Below the pieces are notes generated by a model. It was not told the DNA's origin. It saw nothing but the letters and a program-made list of their open reading frames with translations, and ran no database searches. This document shows, piece after piece, positions 10,543-22,536 of a stretch of 64,000 nt of DNA. Where the stretch lies: contig NC_135714.1 of NCBI RefSeq assembly GCF_964656455.1, positions 58,925,850-58,989,849 of the forward strand, in the 5' to 3' direction. The stretch comes from Halichoerus grypus. Lineage: Eukaryota > Chordata > Mammalia > Carnivora > Phocidae. How positions within the stretch are numbered: the first letter of the stretch is position 1; each line of letters opens with the position of its first letter. The translations under genes were made by a program, and so were the position numbers.

Positions 10543-10764
10543 GGGATGCCTGGGTGGCTCAGTCAATTAAGCGGTTAAGCGTCTGCCTTCAGCTCAGGTC
10601 ATGATCCCAGGGTCCTGGGACCGAGCCCCACATCGGGCTCCCTGCTCTGCGGGAAGCCTGATTCTCCCTCTCCCACTCCCCCTGCTTGTGTTCCCTCTCT
10701 CGCTGTGTCTCTCTCTGTCAAATAAATAAATAAAATCTTTTTTAAAAAATAAAATAAAATAAAA
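10543..10764 (+). mobile_element. CAN-SINE, 'CTTGTGTTCC' subfamily, sense
   Basis: Intact SINE body with AGGTCATGATCCCAGGGTCC and a CTTGTGTTCCCTCTCTCGCT 3' part, tail with AAATAAAATAAAAT units. An exact target duplication AATTACCCTA lies at 10533-10542 and 10765-10774. The head has an internal duplication: TCAATTAAGC is followed by GGTTAAGC. Confidence 0.96.
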
Positions 10765-10774
10765 AATTACCCTA

Positions 10775-11166
10775 ATATTATAATGGGATAAATCTTATCA
10801 AAATTACTTAAAGCTGTTCATAAAGTTCTACAGAAATTGGTTTTTACAAAATGATTATGACTTAGAAGGGTGATGGTGTTATTGGTTTTTGTGTGCATGA
10901 GGCATCAATCTGATCATAAAAAGTGAGTTTTTGCTTTTACAATTTGCTTGTGGTCTGGCTTTAATAATATGTTAATTAAGTATGTCACCTTTTTAAAGAT
11001 GGAGAGGAAGTTCGAATAATATCCGATGTGGTTGCTTGTAATATGAAAACTGAAAAAAGCATGTCTTTACAGACTGAAATCTAAAGAAAAATAAAGTTTG
11101 GGTTGCATGTAATTGTTTCTTCTAAAGAATCCTGAACTGCATATAGTTTATTTACTTTTTATTCTG

Positions 11167-11198
<32 letters not shown>

Positions 11199-11412
11199 AT
11201 TTGTGTATAAAGAGAAAGTGAATTTTTTTAGTGTGAATTATTTTGACTTACTCAGCCAAAGGATTAAAAAGCTACTCTATTCAAAATAAATATGATGGGA
11301 TGAAATTTTAAGTACTTTTAAGCAACAAATTTTAAGTAATGAAAAAGCTTTAAAACAACTATTAGGATTAATTCAATAGAATATCAAAAACAGATGTCAA
11401 AGAAATGCTCAC
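10775..11412. other. Unassigned stretch with microsatellite
   Basis: AT-rich. Apart from the GT/GA microsatellite listed separately, nothing was recognised. Confidence 0.4.
11167..11198. repeat. Compound (GT)8(GA)8 microsatellite
   Basis: Eight GT units (11167-11182) are followed directly by eight GA units (11183-11198). Confidence 0.95.
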
Positions 11413-11687
11413 CTTCAAAGGGACAACTGAGGTGACAGCATGATTTTGTGTGGGACCCCACCATGCTGCTTTCTGATTCTTTCAGTAAGTTTGGCGATGT
11501 CAGAGGAATGAGAAGGGATGGCCTCCTCTTTGAAATGAAGCCTTGGCTGCGTAAAGCCGATTGCTTCCAGGAAAGCAGTAATAAAAAATGGCAGGTGAGA
11601 AGGAGGCTGATGACTTTGAGGCTTTGATGAGGCTCAGGAATGGGTCCCATACGTATTAGGAACTGGAAGAGGCGAGAAAAGAGAAGG
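11413..11687 (-). other. Candidate minus-strand exon inside a 135-codon frame
   Basis: On the minus strand a pyrimidine-rich acceptor reads CCTCTCTCTGCTTGCAG (AG complement at 11688-11689), and a donor reads TTTGAAG then GTGAGC (GT complement at 11411-11412). Between them 275 bp stay open in one frame that belongs to a longer frame at 11384-11791. The peptide is rich in Leu, Ser and Phe with no domain I know. The region abuts a long antisense L2 relic, so the frame may be decayed L2 3' UTR. The splice signals may equally be chance. Confidence 0.2.
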
Positions 11688-11849
11688 CTGCAAGCAGAGA
11701 GAGGAATTTCATGCTGAAACACATGGGTGGGACCCTGTTGAGTGATGCTGAGGCCCACATTATTATGGGAACATGAGCGGGTGACTGACATGAAGTAGGC
11801 ATCGAGATCTCTGGGTGGAAAATGTTGGGGAACTCACAGACCCACGAGT

Positions 11850-12990
11850 CAGAAGGGTAATGCTGAGAGCAAACTGTCTGAGCATGCTGACTGGGATTGG
11901 AGCAGAGTGAAACGAAAGGAGGCATCATTGGGAACGGTGAAAATACTTTGAAAGACAGTCAAACATACTTCTGAGCATGGCCGCCGTTTCGTACGGAAGT
12001 ATATATGGATGGGGCAGCAGCCCCTTGAGATCAGAGAGAGGAGGAAGCTATGTGAGAAAAACTCTTCCACTTAGTCACTTTGCATTGTTCACTTGATCTC
12101 TTTACATTTGGTTTCTTCGTTTGTGCTCTAGCACATGCTTTGAAAGATTTTTCAAGTTCCTGTATGAAGAATATATTAGAGGAAAAAGAAAAAGTGGGAA
12201 GCGATCAGACTTCTAGATTACAGATCGGGGGGCTTGAGTTACAATGGTGGCAGTGGAAATGGAGAGAAGTGTGTATTCGAGATAGATTTTGAAAATAGAA
12301 CCTAACCAGAGAAGACACAATCCAGGTGACTTGCCAGATTTCTGTTGCCCTTTATTAAGATGAGAGTGGCAGGAGAAGGAATAAATTAGGAGACGAAAAG
12401 TCCCCTTCCAGGCCTGTTGTGTTAGAAACATGGAAATGGAGATGTTTAATTAGGAAGTAGAAGATCATGATGTTTGCGGTCAGAATAGAAGTCTACGCTC
12501 AACATGTAAATGTGAAATGTGTTATTCTCTAGATGGTGTTTAAAACCATAAGCACAGGGGCACCTGGGTGGCTCAGTCGTTAAGCGTCTGCCTTCGGCTC
12601 AGGTCATGATCCCAGGGTCCTGGGATAGAGCCCCACATCGGGCTCCCTGCTTGGCGGGAAGTCTGCTTCTCCCTCTCTCACTGCCCCCTGCTTGTGTTCC
12701 CTCTCTCGCTGTGTCTCTCTCTGTCAAATAAATAAAATAAAATCTTTAAAAAATAAAAAAATAAATAAAACCATAAGCACAGATGGAATCACTAGGGGGA
12801 GAGTATAGGAGAGAGAAGAGAAGCTAGTACAAAGCCCTGAGGAATTACCACACCCAGAGATGAGGAGGCTGATGAGCAAAGGGCCCTGAGAATGAGTGAA
12901 CCCCGGGAGGTGCAAAGCAAAGCAGGCAAGCATGGCATTCTGGAAGTCAGGAGAAGAGAGTGTTTCAAGTCAAAGTCCAGTAAGACGAAC
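11850..12990 (-). mobile_element. Long decayed L2, antisense, interrupted by a SINE
   Basis: Landmarks appear in antisense L2 order: GGGATTGGAGCAGAGTGAAA (about 11893), GAGATAGATTTTGAAAATAG (about 12279), then after the SINE GGAGAGAGAAGAGAAGCTAG and AGCCCTGAGGAATTACCA, and GGAAGTCAGGAGAAGAGAGT (about 12943). The element is much older than the SINE at 12558 that splits it. Boundaries are approximate. Confidence 0.55.
12558..12765 (+). mobile_element. CAN-SINE, 'CTTGTGTTCC' subfamily, sense
   Basis: Near-consensus copy with GGGCACCTGGGTGGCTCAGT head and CTTGTGTTCCCTCTCTCGCT body. An exact 17-bp target duplication TAAAACCATAAGCACAG lies at 12541-12557 and 12766-12782. It interrupts an old L2. 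Confidence 0.97.
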
Positions 12991-13489
12991 TCAGGGAAAG
13001 GTAAGTGGGTCTGATGAGGTTCTTATGGGTTGTTTTGCAAGCAGATTATGTAAATGATATCACTTTCCATTGGCTAAAACCCCGACATGTTGCCTTCAGG
13101 TTTCCAGCTAAAGGCTGGAGTATTTTCCTCACTCATGGATCTCTACAACAACCGAATACTTAGAATATGTTGCTGGAGTAGCCTATACATTCCCAACCTC
13201 CCCTAGTTTGCTTCTTCACTTCCAGTCTACAGCTGGATGGTTAGGTAGGTCACCAGCAGAGAGCTGGGCTGCTGGGACATGTGCTCTCCATCCCTGAATC
13301 TCCACAGACGAGTTTCTGCTGAAAGAGGTTTCTCCACTTCATGACAAAACTGAAGATATTTCAAGGAATAAGTCACACAGTGATCCCCTTCCACTTAGAC
13401 ACTTGCCCTTCATGGCCCTATTGAGTCTAACAACCCAATGTGCAGAACCTAAGAAGAATGGAATGCTGTATTGATGCAAATGGTAAGAA
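12991..13489. other. Unassigned stretch
   Basis: No element recognised. GGGAAAGGTAAGTGGG just upstream (about 12995-13010) resembles a donor but lies in L2-derived sequence. Confidence 0.4.
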
Positions 13490-13690
13490 GAACTAACACT
13501 TCTATAGCACTTAGGTGCCAGAAAGCGTTCCAAGTGCTTTGTATACATGAACTCATTTGATCCTCACAATACATCTGTGAGGTGGTAAGGTTCTATTATT
13601 ATTTCCATGGTACACTTGAGGACACCAAGGCCCAAAGAGATTAAATAACCAGCAGAAGTTTAGCTCCAAGTCAAGGCTCTTAGCTATTAG
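13490..13690 (-). mobile_element. MIR, antisense
   Basis: CAAGTGCTTTGTATACATGA, ACTCATTTGATCCTCACAAT, CATCTGTGAGGTGGTAAGG and a CCCAAAGAGATTAAATAACC block keep the MIR antisense order. Well recognisable. Confidence 0.75.
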
Positions 13691-13692
13691 CC

Positions 13693-13693
<1 letters not shown>

Positions 13694-13741
<48 letters not shown>
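13694..13741. repeat. (AC)24 microsatellite
   Basis: Uninterrupted AC repeat of 48 nt. The minus-strand frame that reads Cys-Val repeats over it is an artefact. Confidence 0.98.
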
Positions 13742-13743
<2 letters not shown>

Positions 13744-14390
13744 CTTATGTGAATTTAAAGTAATCTTATAAAAGACAACCAATGAACCTAGGAGCAGGGC
13801 TTTTAAATCATACTGAACTAGCAGTCACTGGTGCCTAAAGTACCTAGGAGGACAAAGTACGAAAATCAATCTGAGCTGGTTTCTGGGGCTCCTTCTGCAA
13901 CTCACCTCAACTCCTCTCCTAAACTCACTATAGGAGATGTAATACTAAGTGTTAAGGTGGCTCCAGTAGGATGAGCTCTTAAGGTAGCCATCCAAGGATA
14001 AACACATACATTTGGTCATTCATAATGACAATCTTCAATCTGGGTATGAAGTTCAACGGAGTGGGAGCCGAAGATGATCTTGCCGGAGAACCAGGCTTTT
14101 AATTTCAAACTGCCATTTTTGTTATAGAAGTGTTCTGGGCATTCTGGTGTAGCCCATTCAGTGCGCCACCTCCTGGTGGGACCAGACATGTTTAATTATT
14201 AAAAGTCTCAATGCACCTGTAGCCACAAACTAGCAATGTTCGAATGAATGCAAAAAGAAACGCATAAATAACATAAATCTAACTGAGTTGCAACGGCCCA
14301 AATTTTGCCTTCTCACAGATACCATTTCAGATTTTGCTACCAGTTTCTGTTGGCCAGCTATACGTGTATTGGGATAAAAAAGGAATAAAA
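13742..14390. other. Unassigned stretch
   Basis: No repeat or exon signal was recognised. Confidence 0.4.
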
Positions 14391-14604
14391 GGGACACCCG
14401 GGTGGCTCAGTCAATTAAGCATCTGCCTTTGGCTCAGGTCATGATCCCGGGGTCCTGGGATCGAGTCCCGCATCAGGCTCCTTGCTCGGCGTGGAGCCTA
14501 CCTCTCCTTCTGCCTGCTTCTCCTTCTTCCTACCGTTCCCCCTGCTTGTGCTTGCTCTCAATCTCTCTCTCTTGACAAATAAAATCTTAAAGAAAAAAAA
14601 AGGG
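14391..14604 (+). mobile_element. CAN-SINE, sense
   Basis: GGGACACCCGGGTGGCTCAG head, ATGATCCCGGGGTCCTGGGA core, and a CTTGTGCTTGCTCTCAATCT body with a short AAATAAAATC tail. The flanks share only an imperfect GGAATAAAAG / GGGATAAAAG motif. This copy is more divergent than the other sense SINEs. Confidence 0.93.
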
Positions 14605-14734
14605 GGGATAAAAGTTCTTAGTATCATGAACTGCAGGATGCTTTATGGTTATTATGTTGGGGAAAGATATTTTGGTTTTATGCATTCTATTCAACAGGTA
14701 TCAAAAGTAGCCAAGGAAACCTAGTTATTTTTCC

Positions 14735-14960
14735 TTCTTTTCATTCAGTCGCTCATTCAATAATCACTTATTAATGCCTATGTTCCAGAACTTGAATCAC
14801 AATAATGAACAATATAATCTTTGTTTACCAAAACCTCATTTGAGAGAGAGTTTTGGAGAGAGACAAATCATCAGACCACATTAGCATGGTGTGGTGAGTT
14901 AAGTATAAACACGAGTTGCTATGTGAGCATCTGGGAAGCCATTGGTTTCTTTGAAATAGG
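14735..14960 (-). mobile_element. L2 relic, antisense
   Basis: CGCTCATTCAATAATCACTT, TATGTTCCAGAACTTGAATC and AATAATGAACAATATAATCT correspond to degenerate antisense L2 3' UTR landmarks. Confidence 0.45.
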
Positions 14961-15634
14961 TGGCAATAGGAAAAAAAATCCTCATCTCTCTTTACCCCTC
15001 ATGAGTGTGACTTTTCTCCTGAGGAATGTTTGTTTTAAAGTACTTCAGCCTGTCTTTACCCTTCAGGCCTCCAAAGCTTTAACTACTGCCCGGGACTGCA
15101 GAAAAGCATGCATTTTTCTGGAGAAATCCATGGAGTACATGAAACTCTTAAATGGGTTTATCATTTTTTAAAAAAGATTAAGAACAGTTTAGTGACAAAT
15201 TCAGATTTTGTAGAGGGGATGAAACTTTGGGGACCCTTTGAAAGAAAAAGAATACAGAATTGTAAATGTAAAATTATTTATGAAAGTGCCTGTTGTTTAG
15301 AATGAAAACACAATATTCCTATTAATTAACTACCTGATATACTTGCTAATGCTTTTTTTCAACCATTTTTGGCTATATTTTTTTTATCACTTCTTCATGT
15401 GACAGCTGCAGTTTCTCATCCCTAATATCACTGAATTTGATTCTCCTGGTTGAGAGGTCTTATAATAAGAATCAAAGTGCTGCTTATGACTGACCTCATT
15501 TACTGCCCTATTTGTGAGGCACTTCAGAGAAAACAACCCTTCTTTGAGTATCAGTAAGATTCAGACGTTTGCAGCACTATGTGTTCACTCCTTCCATGTC
15601 TCGAGTTCTGTTCTGGACATTTTGCATGTATAAT
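14961..15634. other. Unassigned stretch
   Basis: A 116-codon frame ends near 15171 with no domain. Nothing else was recognised. Confidence 0.4.
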
Positions 15635-15815
15635 TCACTTAAACCTCATTGAAACTCTATGAGGTGAATGCCATTAAAATGCTTTATGATGTGTAAACGA
15701 AGGCCTGAAAAAAGCAAATAGCTTTGCCCAAGGTCACACAGCTGGTAGGTGGACGAGTCAGGCATTAAACCCAGTCAGATGAACTCCAGAGATAGAGCAC
15801 TTAACACCCATATTC
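15635..15815 (-). mobile_element. MIR, antisense
   Basis: AACTCTATGAGGTGAATGCC, then TTGCCCAAGGTCACACAGCT and GGTAGGTGGACGAGTCAGGC are hallmark antisense MIR core sequences. Confidence 0.85.
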
Positions 15816-17820
15816 TACATTTTACGGAAGTGAGCCCAAGACAGAGATGAAGATGCTGCCCGCTTCTCAGGGACCCCATTCCCCCATGGCTGTGGGTCTT
15901 TTTTGTTCCTTATTCTCATTTCATCCGTTTTGCCTCATGGATGGTATCATGTAACATAACTCCTCTATGTCACCATTTTCCCACACTGATCACTGCAAGG
16001 TCACTTGTGAATGTTTATTTTCCTATTCTCACTGGTAACTGGTGACATTTCAAAGTGAAGAAGGTGTTTTTCTTAGTCATGACATATTTGACTAATGCCA
16101 GAAATTACTTCCAGTTCTAATCTCATGTTGCTTACCCTGTTGCCTGAGAGATTAAAGTTTGCTACATGAAAATAGCAATTTGAGGAGATGAAAGTTTAAC
16201 AAATGCTATAAATAGCAACCAACGCTCTTGTCATTATAGTTTACTACAGCTCCACACCCACTTCCTTTTCTAGTCTCTGTCATTAACTATTATATCTGAA
16301 GTGAAACTTGTTTCTAGTACAATCAGTAGAATGAACAACGAAACCATAAAGGGATCAAAGGCTTAGTGAAAGAATTTGTTGTCTTTCACACACACAGAAT
16401 GAACCTTCCTTTCAGGGGTTCATACTGACCAAAACTCTTTTTGAGTTCCTAAGTTTCATGCCTATACCTTCTTCTACTTTCTTCTAAGGAATATCCTAAA
16501 TGCTCAACTTATGAAATCTTCTAAACAAAAGAGTAACCCCGGAGAGGCATTATTTCCTTAGGTGACTGAATGGGTAATTTATCCTATATTTCCTCTACAC
16601 ATCCTAAGAATATCCACACACCACACAATACTCACTTCTAATGCAGCTTCTTTCCACGGATCTTGGAAAGGTATTTAGACAAGTGCTACGTCTGCAGGCG
16701 CTATTAGGAAGGGAGAATAAGGAACAAAAAAGACTCTTTTAGAGACTTGGAGCTATCGTATGAAAAAGAACTCGTCAGAAAACCATTTGCCCATATCTAA
16801 TAAGAAATATAATTGGTGCTGAGACCAGAGAGTGGCTGAATCTCAGCCCAGTTCCTCTTTTTAAAACTCTTTCAGCTCCGTGATGGAGTCAGTCCACTAG
16901 GGTGGAAGGAGGAGTGTAGGGCTTGGAGTGGTAGCAGGACTGGGGGGGGGGGGGGGGCGGGGCAGGCAGAGGCTGTGAAGAGGCTCAGTCTGTGGGACGT
17001 GGACCCTCACCTTGCCCACTCTCCCACTGCAAAGACTGGTTTGCTTCTCTTGTTAGACCTAAAATTCTTTGTTTGTTGGAACCTTCATTTATAGCCTTCT
17101 GGACTTCCTCCAGTCCGTGGACGTAGTAGGCACATAGCACATTAATGTAAGTCAGCGTGGCTAAGAAAATTTGGACGATTTGATCTTAAAACAGCTTGTC
17201 GATTGATGTCAAGACATTTTACAAACTGGTGGCAGACAAACTGTGGAATGAGGCCCGGAAACTCCCAGACTGAATACAGGGAGAGAGACTGCAGTAGCTG
17301 GGAGTGCTTGAGGGAGCCAGACAACCATCATCTCTGGTGAAGCAAGGGTACAAGTTTGGACCAGAAGCTCGGTGATTTTGTTGAAACGGTCTTAAATGTG
17401 GCAGTATTAACCCCTAAGAATTTAGATGTTTAAATAACTGAGATATTATTTCATTTATAGGCTTAGCTCAAAACCCAGTTATGATATATCTTATTGCTTG
17501 TGCCCAAGGCTTTCCCACAGCCGAGAATGCTATAAGGGAAGCCTGAGAAACAGTGAAGATACTAGCCCTGAGTCCCTTCTCTACCAGCAACGAGAAACGC
17601 TCACCACATATTACAGGCAAGTTGAAATTCTGATAATCTCTATTTGCCCTTCCCTGTATACTGGATAGCATCATCCTGATAGCCGCAATCCCTCATAATT
17701 GTTTCTCTTCCTTATGACCATACAATCATGTATTTCATGCAAGGACTAACAAGTGGATAAGAAATGTACTTATATCTATTTTTATTACATTAATTAAAGT
17801 CACAGATACATATTGCTTAC
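15816..17820. other. Unassigned stretch with a G16 run
   Basis: About 2 kb in which I recognise no repeat family or gene. A run of 16 G lies at 16942-16957, within GC-richer sequence. Confidence 0.4.
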
Positions 17821-17906
17821 CTACGATGTATAACCTTCCATGACAACGGCTGAGGGACATAGTACATTTAAGGACTGGCTTTTCACCCCTTTGGAAATAA
17901 GATTAT
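17821..17906 (-). other. Candidate non-coding exon, minus strand
   Basis: The minus strand has a strong acceptor, CACTTTTTTCTTTTCAG (AG complement at 17907-17908), and 86 bp later a strong donor, CATCGTAG then GTAAGCAA (GT complement at 17819-17820). All three frames contain a stop. In one frame the stop is the last codon, TAG, directly before the donor. If spliced it would therefore be a UTR or long non-coding RNA exon. There is no expression evidence, and a chance pairing is possible. Confidence 0.27.
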
Positions 17907-17984
17907 CTGAAAAGAAAAAAGTGACTAGCACTACAAGGTCTACAATCCCTGGGAGACAAGGAACAAGGACTAAGAACACTGAAT

Positions 17985-18150
17985 GGTGTAAGAGGTCAAG
18001 GGAGGGTGAGCTCATTAGGCTGGGATATTCAAGGAAGACTTCCTGGAAAGGGTGGGGTTTGAGCTGGATCTTGAAAAATGAGCACACATTTGGGAGGTAA
18101 AGAGAAGGCAAGAAAATTTTCCAAGCAAAAGGAACAGAGTACATTCCAGT
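17985..18150 (-). mobile_element. L2 relic, antisense
   Basis: GGAAGACTTCCTGGAAAGGG, GGGTTTGAGCTGGATCTTGA and AAAATGAGCACACATTTGGG match the antisense L2 block that precedes CATTCCAGGCAGAGGGAACA. Here this reads as TTTTCCAAGCAAAAGGAACA. Confidence 0.65.
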
Positions 18151-20339
18151 ATGGGTTCTTTAGAGAAACCCATTTCACACTATATTTAGAAACAACCTCC
18201 TTCCTGAACTAAGAATTTATTGGCCCAGGTATTCAAAAGTCTAGGAGTAGCTCCTGCTTTGATATGACAGAAGCATATACCCAAATACCACTGTGTTTCT
18301 CTGTGTTGCCGTCATTCTCTGGTAAGTTCTCCTTTACAGTAGGGACTGGAAGCTCCAGATACATAGCCTGCCAACTCAGCAACCCTGCAGAAAGTGAACA
18401 TGCACATATGTCCTGGAGTTGCGTCCCATTAGCCTGACTTGGGACAGACCTTTCTCTGAGACAGTCATTAAGGCCAAAATGACAGAATATTCTTATTGCC
18501 TCATCTAGGTCATGGGCCACCGGAGTTGGGCTATAAACGAGTTGAGACTGGCGATGAGAGATTAGGGCCACGTTCACCTAATAGATAATGGGCTAGATGG
18601 AGATATCTACAAGGAAATATCAGAAGGGTACTCCTGGAAGGGGAAATGGATGCTAAGAGTCAGAAATCACAATGGTATAAATAAATATTCAGAAATGAGA
18701 GATAGGTCAAGGTTTACACAACCTAGATGTCCATAGTTATGAGCATAAATTATTATCATGAAAATAAATCACTGTGTTATCAGATATTTGTCTTATTTGG
18801 CATCTGTTTTTCAAATGATCCACCAAGTCAGGCTTTGAAAAACATTTAACTTACAAACCATGTTTAGCGCTCATTCTCCTCCTCCTATCTCTGACTATTA
18901 TAATACTACCACTAGAAATAAATAAATAAATTGGGAAATGAAGCAAAGCAAGGGATGTTCTCTGTTGCTCAGGTTGGACTATTAAGAAATCTTTTCTCGG
19001 GAATTCCCCATGTTTCAGATAGAATAGAAATTAAGTGGCTGATTCATTCACTCATTAACAGTAAGGAGAATCTTCTGAGGTACCAGTGCATCCTAACCCC
19101 AGCAGAGCCTCCCTAATGCCTGTTCTTGCAAAAGCCCTCTGAAATTTCAGAGGTGTTTACTGACATTTGTTCTCACCAAATGCTAATATGCTCATGTCAT
19201 GGTGCTTTGTTTACGCACTATCCATGCTGTCACACTTTGTCTTCATGCACAATCAATAATATTTTGGTAGCACTGAATACTTAATTCGGTGACATTTCAT
19301 GGCTAGCTTTGTGTTGTTGAGTTACTTTCAAAGTCTACTTTTTTAGAGTTCCAAATTCCCAGCAAATTAGCCTGTTAAACATATCAACAGGTTGAAACTG
19401 TGGTTGAGACTGTTTTCGTAACACATAATTATGATCCCTCAAAAAACCTGCCCAAGCCCTAGTTACTTGAGGTCCATGGATCCGGCAGGCTTCAGTGCCT
19501 TTTGACAGCAAATGTGCAGTGAATGCTTCCCCTGAGATGGACTTTTCATACCTTTTGGAATCTAATGAGCTTGATCACCTGTTTCTGACTCAGGTTTTTT
19601 CCTTTATATTTACATTTACAAAGCTTGGTGATAAATCTAAATTTGACCTCAAAATCACTTCAATCTCCTTATTTCAGGCTTCAACCTTCATTGTCCACTG
19701 GGTCTTAATATTTTATTGGACAGTAGATCTCTCTAAAACTTTTTGAAAACTCTGGTCTCTCTCCCCAGAAAAGTGCACAAACATCAAATGTTGTTTACAA
19801 CTGTAGAAGGTTCTCTTACCCACCAATCCCGTACAAGACTTCTACTTAAGAGCACTTGCTTTTGATGTAGACAGTTGAAAACAAATATGGATTTTATTTT
19901 CCATTCCAGGTACCTTTTCAAAAGGATACCTGTGACCACTTCATCTATCTTCTCCCTTGGCTAACCTGGCTCATATCAGCCCTCAGACAGTAGAAGAGAC
20001 CTAAGAGAAAGAAGAGTACAGTGAATCATTTCTCTTATCCTGCTAATTCTGTTGTTGGGTAAGGGGATACTTTGGACTCCACTCACTGAATTAGCTATGC
20101 CAGCCAGAAAAAAAGACAAAAAACAACCAGCCAACTGTCTGCTGACACATAAAGAATACTGGATCGGATATTCAAAACCTAGCCAAAACTTAGGGACACA
20201 CCAAGAGGCTTGTTTTCCCTTCCACTCATCAAATATTTCTTGGGTGTCTTCTTTGACCAAGGCACTTAGTGTGCATTATTCTGTTTCATCAGTGGTTTGG
20301 GCAGTGCCCCACAAATAAAAGGCACTCAATACATATTTG
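18151..20339. other. Unassigned stretch
   Basis: AT-rich with several short frames (up to 114 codons, 18233-18577 minus) lacking domains. A GGCACTCAATACATATTTGT motif near 20311 resembles an L2/MIR terminus. Otherwise nothing was recognised. Confidence 0.4.
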
Positions 20340-20530
20340 TTGGAAATGAATAATAACTAACACTTATTGGGCAATTATTATGTGCCAAGAGGTTTAATTC
20401 TCAAAACAACTGTATGAAGTAGGTGTCATTAACTGCATTGTTAATGAGGCCCACAGGGGTTCAGGAACTTGACCAAGGTTCTGAAGCTATGAGCCTACAC
20501 CTGATGCTTTTATCCACTACACTGTAGGAC
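20340..20530 (-). mobile_element. MIR, antisense, interrupted at its end by a SINE
   Basis: ACTAACACTTATTGGGCAAT, TTAATTCTCAAAACAACTGT, ATGAAGTAGGTGTCATTAAC and CAGGAACTTGACCAAGGTTC follow antisense MIR order. The minus-strand SINE was inserted directly downstream. Confidence 0.7.
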
Positions 20531-20544
20531 TTCAGTGTTCTCTT

Positions 20545-20745
20545 TTTTTTTTTTTTTTAAAGATTTTATTTATTTACTTGAGACAGAGAGAATGAGAGAG
20601 AGAGCACATGAGAAGGGGGAGGGTCAGAGGGAGAAGCAGACTCCCTGCCGAGCAGGGAGCCCGATGCGGGACTCGATCCAGGGACTCCAGGATCATGACC
20701 TGAGCCGAAGGCAGTCGCTTAACCAACTGAGCCACCCAGGCGCCC
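20545..20745 (-). mobile_element. CAN-SINE, antisense
   Basis: A T-run and AAAGATTTTATTTATTTACT are followed by the complement of the GACCCTC-type body and a terminal GAGCCACCCAGGCGCCC. An exact 14-bp target duplication TTCAGTGTTCTCTT lies at 20531-20544 and 20746-20759. It belongs to the same subfamily as the copies at 7954 and 22320. Confidence 0.97.
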
Positions 20746-20759
20746 TTCAGTGTTCTCTT

Positions 20760-22302
20760 GTAGGTGTGATTGTTTAACCCTGTCTAAGAGATGACAAATT
20801 CTAGTTCAGGTCTGATCAATAACTTAACTCAGAAGAACATACGACAGAGCCTGGATTGGGCCCGAGTTTGACGGATTTCAAACCCAGATCACTGCTGTCT
20901 TCTTTGTTACAGCGTCAATCCCATCTGCACACTCCCTTCCCCCTAACTTCCGGTCCATCTCCATTCCCACAGCCATGCATCTGGAACCACCGCTTGTTCA
21001 CTATGGGGTGAGTGCACCAATGGCTACAAACCAAAGGCTTCCGTTTTCAGGCCAAAGGCAGCCACACAAAGATCCTGCAAAATTTCCCATCTTATCTCAT
21101 CTGTCAGTTACTCACATATTTTGAACTTAGTTCAAACTTTAGCGAAGTTATAGTTCTCTGAAAAATCCATCACAAAGTTTTGGTAGAAATTGGGACTGGG
21201 GAGGAAAAAGCAGGCTTCCTACGTTTCTTTAGATTTATTAATTATTCCTCACGGGTTTTATATTTATTATTGTTTCTGGAGGCTTTCCAGTGGGGCCACC
21301 CACTCTCCTTCATCTGGAGGAGCGGGTGCCTACAGCCAGCCGATGCTTCTTGTGAGAGAAATGTAAGAAATACCATCTACTTTATTCCATATAGTTGATC
21401 CCTCCATCTTCCTATTTCCCTCATGTTCACTAATTATGAGTTGGTATCGTTGTCTAGGGCAAGAGCTGTCAAAAATTAACTGTTAAAAATTATGGTTTCT
21501 GGCTGATTTCATGTTTCGTATGTATCACAAGAGGCCCAAATTTCAAACTAGATTCCTAGTAACGATGGCAAGCCAGGCCTGTCCTGGCTTACAGATTTAC
21601 ACAGGGGCCCAGAGGAATTATTAGATGACAGAACCAGCCCTACCATTTGGAAGCTGAAAAATCTAATCTCACACCCATGTAGACAGAGACAAGCACAAAG
21701 GAACACACACACAACCAAGCAGTAAATACATTGGGCAGATCCTTATTCGCCAAGAGAAATAAACATTTGCTCTGGGAGAGACAATCTCTTCCGTTTCTGA
21801 GAAAATGGAAAGACCATCATTCCTGTAAACTGCTCACCCCCAGGCGGCAGGTTTATTTCATGTCTCCAGGCTGCAATATCTTCACTTATTAAAAGAAGGC
21901 TTTCCAAAAAAGTATGTGTGTTTGCAGATGTCCATCAAATTGGAGGAACATTCAAGGACCTAATCTAAGTCCAAAGGGAAATTACCTTCTCTCCTGTTAC
22001 AGTTGTTTTCCAAGGATGGGCAGAAATCCTAAGCACAGAATAACAAGAAATCTGGGCAGGTTATTTAAGAGTAGATCTTTGACATTTAATTCAGTTATAC
22101 AAGAACAAGTGCTGCACATGATGTGTTTCCCTCCTGCTCACCTGTTTCATTTTCATTATGTTTATTCTTAGAAAGGTGAGCACAAGCAGCGGATAGGTGA
22201 GCTAATGACTTTTCCAACACCAGACATGAATTTCAAACAAAGGATATTTTATTTTATCTCAGCTGGAGATTTCTAAAGGAGCACCCTCTTTCTCTGTTAA
22301 TT
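20760..22302. other. Unassigned stretch
   Basis: No repeat family or exon signal was recognised. Confidence 0.4.
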
Positions 22303-22319
22303 AGAATCCAGATATTGTC

Positions 22320-22501
22320 GGGCGCCTGGGTGGCTCAGTTGGTTAAGCAACTGCCTTCGGCTCAGGTCATGATCCTGGAGTCCCAGGATCGAGTCCCGCA
22401 TCGGGCTCCCTGCTCGGCAGGGAGTCTGCTTCTCCCTCTGACCCTCCTCCCTCTCATGCTCTCTGTCTCTCATTCTCTCTCTCTCAAATAAATAAATAAA
22501 A

Positions 22502-22532
<31 letters not shown>
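22320..22532 (+). mobile_element. CAN-SINE with long A-tail, sense (probably young)
   Basis: Near-consensus head (GGGCGCCTGGGTGGCTCAGT), GACCCTC-type body and an uninterrupted A-run of about 26 nt after AAATAAATAAAATCTTT. An exact 17-bp target duplication AGAATCCAGATATTGTC lies at 22303-22319 and 22533-22549. The long pure A-tail suggests recent insertion, since tails shorten and mutate with age. Confidence 0.98.

Positions 22533-22536
<4 letters not shown>

Noticed and set aside
12995..13010. Donor-like GTAAGTGGG
   Set aside because: It lies at the edge of L2-derived sequence with no paired acceptor.
13553..13741. Frame with Cys-Val repeats
   Set aside because: Translation of the (AC)24 microsatellite.
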